Assembly (NCBI GenBank): GCA_014529385.2
Contig: CM043962.1
Location: 91,789,180-91,853,179, forward strand
Length of the DNA stretch: 64,000 nucleotides
Source: Adiantum capillus-veneris
Taxonomy: Eukaryota; Streptophyta; Polypodiopsida; Polypodiales; Pteridaceae
Reading direction: 5' to 3'
The notes beneath the pieces were generated by a model. It made no database searches. It was not told the origin of the DNA and was given only the letters and a program-made list of their open reading frames with translations. Positions within the stretch are counted from its first letter, which is position 1. Each line of letters starts with the position of its first letter. This document shows positions 59,934 to 64,000 of this stretch, in pieces. The position numbers and the translations under genes were made by a program.

Positions 59934-62900
59934 TCATAATGAGGTCAATTGCAACACTTCATTATAGACAATGTTAGAAGTGTATGTCCTTTGGTCTCCC
60001 CCTTTCACAACACTTGTGTGGTGACCATCACCAACAACAACCTTGATGGCAGAAGACGATCTCACGTGAGACATTTCCACATACAATTGACCATGGGTGA
60101 AAACAGGTGTTGGGAGATACAATCCAAGCACTCCCAATGTTTGGCCTTGTGCCTTGTTGATCGTCATCCCAAAAGCACATCTCAAGGGAAATTGTCGACG
60201 TTTCAACTCAAAAGGGAGGCCTTCTCTAGCTCCCATGAGAAAATCAATCCTTGGGATGAACACTGCATTTCCTTCATGTGACCTTGTAATGATTTCTGCT
60301 TCAATCACTTTGTTGTGGAATTGCTTACAAATCAAGCGTGTCCCATTACAAAGACCACTTTTTGGATCCAAATTGCGGAGCAACATAACTGGAGCATTTT
60401 GTTTCAAATGCAAAACATGCGGTGGAAAGCCTCCTCCAAGATCTAAACTATTTAAGAACTCAGTTGTGAATAAAATGCTATCACAATCTGATTCACACAC
60501 TAAGTCTGCACTAACATATTCCTTATAAGTACCAGGAAATTTTTGCTATACCAAATTGTTTATAGCATCCACATCCTTGTTGCGAGGTGCCATGATTGCC
60601 CTGTCCTTGAAAAAGGTTGCATGGCAAGAGACCATTTTAAGGTCTCCATATATGCAATCAATAAGTCCTTGCAAACTATTTTGTGGTAGCATCATGCAGG
60701 CTGGCAAAGCTACATTATCATGTAGCTCCCCATCACAAACATTGCCATTCCCAATATCAAGTGTCCACTGCACAAATGCTCTTTCTCTAACATTATTGCA
60801 TCAATTGACCACTCGCATGTTCTCTGTTAGACGCAAAATTTTTGTACAACACCAAATGTATGAGCGGCACAAAGATGCATCAACAATGTCTGCCCTTCCT
60901 CCTCTACGTACAACATGCAAGATCTGTCTAAAATCACCACCAAGGAGGAAAACCTTTCCGCCAAACATCATGTTATTATGCATGACATCTCTTAGTGTCT
61001 TGTCAAGAGCCTCAAAAGCATGCCTATGAGTCACAGGAGCTTCATCCCATATGATCAATGAAGCCATTCGCAACAGCTCAGCAAGCTGGCCATTTACTTG
61101 CATGTCGAGTCAGAAGCTATATCAATAGGGATCTTGAATCTGGAGTGTGCGCTCCTTCCATTGTCAAGAAGTTATGCTGCAATACCAGATGATGCGCATG
61201 CCAAAGCAACTTTGCTCTCTCCTTGTATGCGAGAGAGCAAGGCATTATAAAGATAGGTCTTTCCTGTTCCACCTGGCCCATCCAAGAAGAACACAGTCCC
61301 ACTATTCATGCCAATGGCTTCCAAAACTCGATTGTAAGCTTCCCTTTGCCCAGCATTCAAAGATGATTCAATTCGAGCAGACATGCCTCTTTGTTCCTCC
61401 ACATTATACATTAACTCTTTGGCAAGCACTCCATGATCACTCATTACTTGCAATGTGTGATCCACATGGGGCATTCCAGAGTAATCTGAGAGCCTCTTTC
61501 CATATTGTTGAAGCATTGTCTCTAAGTTTGACAATGCTTGGTTTTGTGCCATGCGTTCATAGATACGCTCATTGGTTGTGCAAGTCCTCATATGATATAG
61601 ATGGTCCTCAGAAATCTCCTTACAGAAGTGATTCCATAATGCACCAGGACATATCGGCTCACAAAAAACCAAAATGATTACAAATAGTAGTCGTAATGTT
61701 TTCCTGTTTGTTGAAATGAAGCTTCTTCTAAACAAAGAAACCATTCATCATCAACTTGCAATAATCCTTGTGCATTGCATGCTTCTTTAAATGTTTCATA
61801 TACTCGTCCATTGAAGGTCCGAATATCCTCAAAAGACCTACATCCTTTGCACTTGTTGAGTAACATGCGCAAATAGTATAACTCTCCGGCAGTGGGAACT
61901 ATGTTGTACATTCTTCCAATCACGTCTCCTTTCTGTCTTGGAGTCCATGTTCTACTTGCTGACTTCCAAACCCGCTTTGTTGGGAAGTCTATGTACAACA
62001 AATCATTGGCCTCTGGATATCTTTGATTTGCAACGAACCACTCAGTGAGCGTAGTCTTTTTGTTGGCCTCTCTCTCCACCACACTCTGTATATAGTCACT
62101 CTGTCATTAAAGAAGACTTGATTTTGATGAGGTAAATGAACATGGAGGCGTTGTATGTCAGGTTTCTCTTGATGCAAGTCAAACCCAAATATCCGCCAGA
62201 TAGCCTCAGATGCTGATACATATCTTGCATTAAGATAGTTTGTAACTTCATCTAAAATCCCTTCAATGTCTTGTAGAGCAATAGTCGCCCTGTTATGTCC
62301 CTTATACACATACTTGTAGAGATATTTCATAGCGGATATAGTGGAGCAAACCTCCACATTGATATGTGCATTGTATCTTATTGACAAAAATGGATTGTAT
62401 GGAACAATCCATTTATTATTCATTTGCACATTCTTATAAACAGTGTGATTTCCATCATCCCTCCTCATGTATGTTGGGTATCCTTCCCGATCCATAGTAG
62501 TTGATCCATTGAAGCCTCGAGGGTATTTCAACCTGCACTTTCCCTCTACCATACATGGAGCATTTCTATTCAAGTTTCCACATGGACCATGCACATTACA
62601 CCAACTGATAATGTCATACAATTGTGGAAACATCACCTTATTAGGAAGCTCCGCACACACCATCTTATCATAATGGGATGTCTCTGTTGGTTTGTGTTCG
62701 GGAGAAAGTATCAATAGAATGTGGGCATGAGGAAGGCCTCTCTTTTGGAACTCAATCACAGAAATGTGTCCAATGACCTTACCAAAAATCCCCCCCTTAA
62801 TCAGCAAGCCCATCAAATCCTTGAACTTATGGTAGAAAACGCATGCAGTAAGGTCAGGACGATCGTTGGACGTTCCTCCAGGCAATAATGCGTCCTCTAT

Positions 62901-63973
62901 CTCCTTCCATCCAGGATTGCATGTGAATGTTATGAAGAGATCAGGCTTCCCTCTTTTGCGTACAATTGCCATGGCATCCTGATAAAGTTGGTGCGTATAG
63001 CGTGGACTACCAACATATGAAGAAGGCAATACCACCCTCCTGCCAACATTAGCACCGAATAACTGTTCTCTGTCACCCCTTGTTCCATCTCTTGCTCTGA
63101 TCATGTCAGCCAAACCTTGGTACACCTCACTGCGTAGATCACTCTGATGATTGCGAATCCATAAAAGCCTCAACTCCTCCATACAAATGTATGCATCAAC
63201 AATAAATTGTTGCAGTAGCCTACCACCACGTAAAAGACATTGTGTTGTGTCACCCCTGATTTGCAATCTATACTTGTAGAAATCCATTGTAGAAATATAC
63301 CTTGTATTCCCTCCCCCTTGCTCTCTGTTTTCCCGTGGCCTGTCTAATGCCTGTATGTAGGGATTCCAACCTTCTTCACCACTTGGAAATAGCAACACAT
63401 ATAAGAGAGGCATGTACGACCTGTGGCAATTTGAGATTCTTTTTAGACCACCACCAGAAAGATTCAACACAATATCTCGATGGCCAATGTTGCTCTCATC
63501 GCCTTGACCAGGCATGATTGCAGCAACTTCCGCACCTGTTAGAGCAAGGTACTGCCAGCCATTAATATGTTTCTTAGTGATGACCATCCTTATGTAAGGA
63601 ATATTGGAAGTTTGAACCATTGATGCAAACTGCCTGAAAGCTTGAACGTACGGATTTACGCGATGCATCATTGATTGCAAGATTTCCAAAACATCTGGTT
63701 GAGTTTAGAAACATGCTGCATCCTATTTTGCAACTTATTCTCAGTGTCAAAAAAATACAATTGAGCAAAGCGAGGGATTTGATCTGAATGTTCTTCAGGC
63801 ATCAATGGACCAATTTTATGATATATAGATCCATGCACTTTGAAGGTATAGATTCCTTTTCTTTGACAAAGAGATTCATCTATATGAGCTCCTAAAGAAG
63901 CAAATTCCAACACACTATTGTATGCTCTAATATGTTTTAGGAATTTCTTGCTTCTAGTATTACCTCCGTGCAT
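59934..63973 (-). pseudogene. Helitron Rep/helicase, frameshifted, N-terminus beyond the window
   Basis: A minus-strand coding series ~1,350 codons long. N-terminal part: QIPRFAQLYFFDTENKLQNR (Helitron_like_N). Rep: DLFITFTCNPGWKEIEDALL, the HUH motif in KRGLPHAHILLILSP (~62,730), and paired Tyr in AMKYLYKYVYKGHNRA (~62,310). Helicase of Pif1/SF1 type: Walker A GPGGTGKTYLYNAL (~61,260), Walker B LIIWDEAPV (~61,050), LLGGDFRQILHVV, and C-terminal FGMTINKAQGQTLGVLGLYL (~60,150). Rep nicks and joins DNA for rolling-circle transposition and the helicase unwinds it. Frame changes lie near 63,690, 62,080, 61,685 and 61,100, with in-frame stops near 61,169, 60,798 and 60,544. It is therefore inactive, yet all catalytic motifs are still readable, which suggests recent decay. 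The 5' terminus is off the right edge. Confidence 0.85.
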
Positions 63974-64000
63974 TAATTCTCTTAATTCTAAAGGAGGTTC

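Overview
This is nuclear DNA of a land plant. It has spliceosomal introns, Ty3/gypsy chromoviruses and Ty1/copia elements, a Helitron, degraded PPR genes, an F-box/Kelch gene and long (CT/GA)n tracts. The PPR fossils and a huge TE-filled intron fit a large-genome seedless vascular plant such as a fern, but no marker fixes the species.

Layout. 1-2.1 kb is a degenerate short-motif repeat with about four ~140-bp tandem units. 2.75-5.5 kb (minus) is a multi-exon Ulp1-type cysteine protease gene carrying a 196-bp internal duplication. 6.4-6.9 kb (minus) holds PPR remnants. 7.09-8.2 kb (plus) is an F-box/Kelch gene interrupted by an in-frame TGA. 11.4-11.9 kb is a cluster of eight near-perfect palindromes. 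12.5-15.6 kb is a ~180-bp satellite (about 17-18 monomers, each with a large internal inverted repeat). It runs into a 229-bp duplication and a GC-rich repeat split by a solo-LTR-like element.

The central result is that 21,116-58,146 (minus) is one gene, UFM1 (ubiquitin-fold modifier 1). Exons 1-2 lie at 57,975-58,146 and exons 3-5 at 21,116-21,492. Summed exons give 297 nt (98 codons plus stop) with all splice phases matching. Introns 1, 3 and 4 are 80-92 bp; intron 2 is 36,482 bp and is almost wholly retrotransposons.

Inside intron 2 the elements are nested. A plus-strand gypsy (E0, 32.7-51.7 kb) was hit by a solo LTR (S1; duplication GCTAA) and by a minus-strand gypsy (E1; duplication GCAGC). 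E1 was then hit by a plus-strand gypsy (E2, 37,363-45,322; duplication CCCAG). E2 is the youngest: its two 1.48-kb LTRs differ by one base as far as I can read, and it has a single 1440-codon gag-pol frame. That frame lacks the integrase catalytic core, so E2 looks non-autonomous. Left of this nest are older minus-strand gypsy remains (E5, E3), where E3 has a duplicated RT-RNase H block and an antisense copia integrase patch, then a copia gag with its 5' LTR. Right of it are another decayed gypsy (E8) holding a solo LTR (duplication AGAGA) and a 30-bp minisatellite. Eight LTRs of otherwise different sequence share a ~40-bp block containing AATACCGAAAGGGGCGCC.

58.7-64 kb (minus) holds a short Helitron fragment just upstream of UFM1 and a large, frameshifted Helitron Rep/helicase gene that runs off the right edge. 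Apart from UFM1, and possibly the F-box and Ulp1 genes, no functional host gene is supported.
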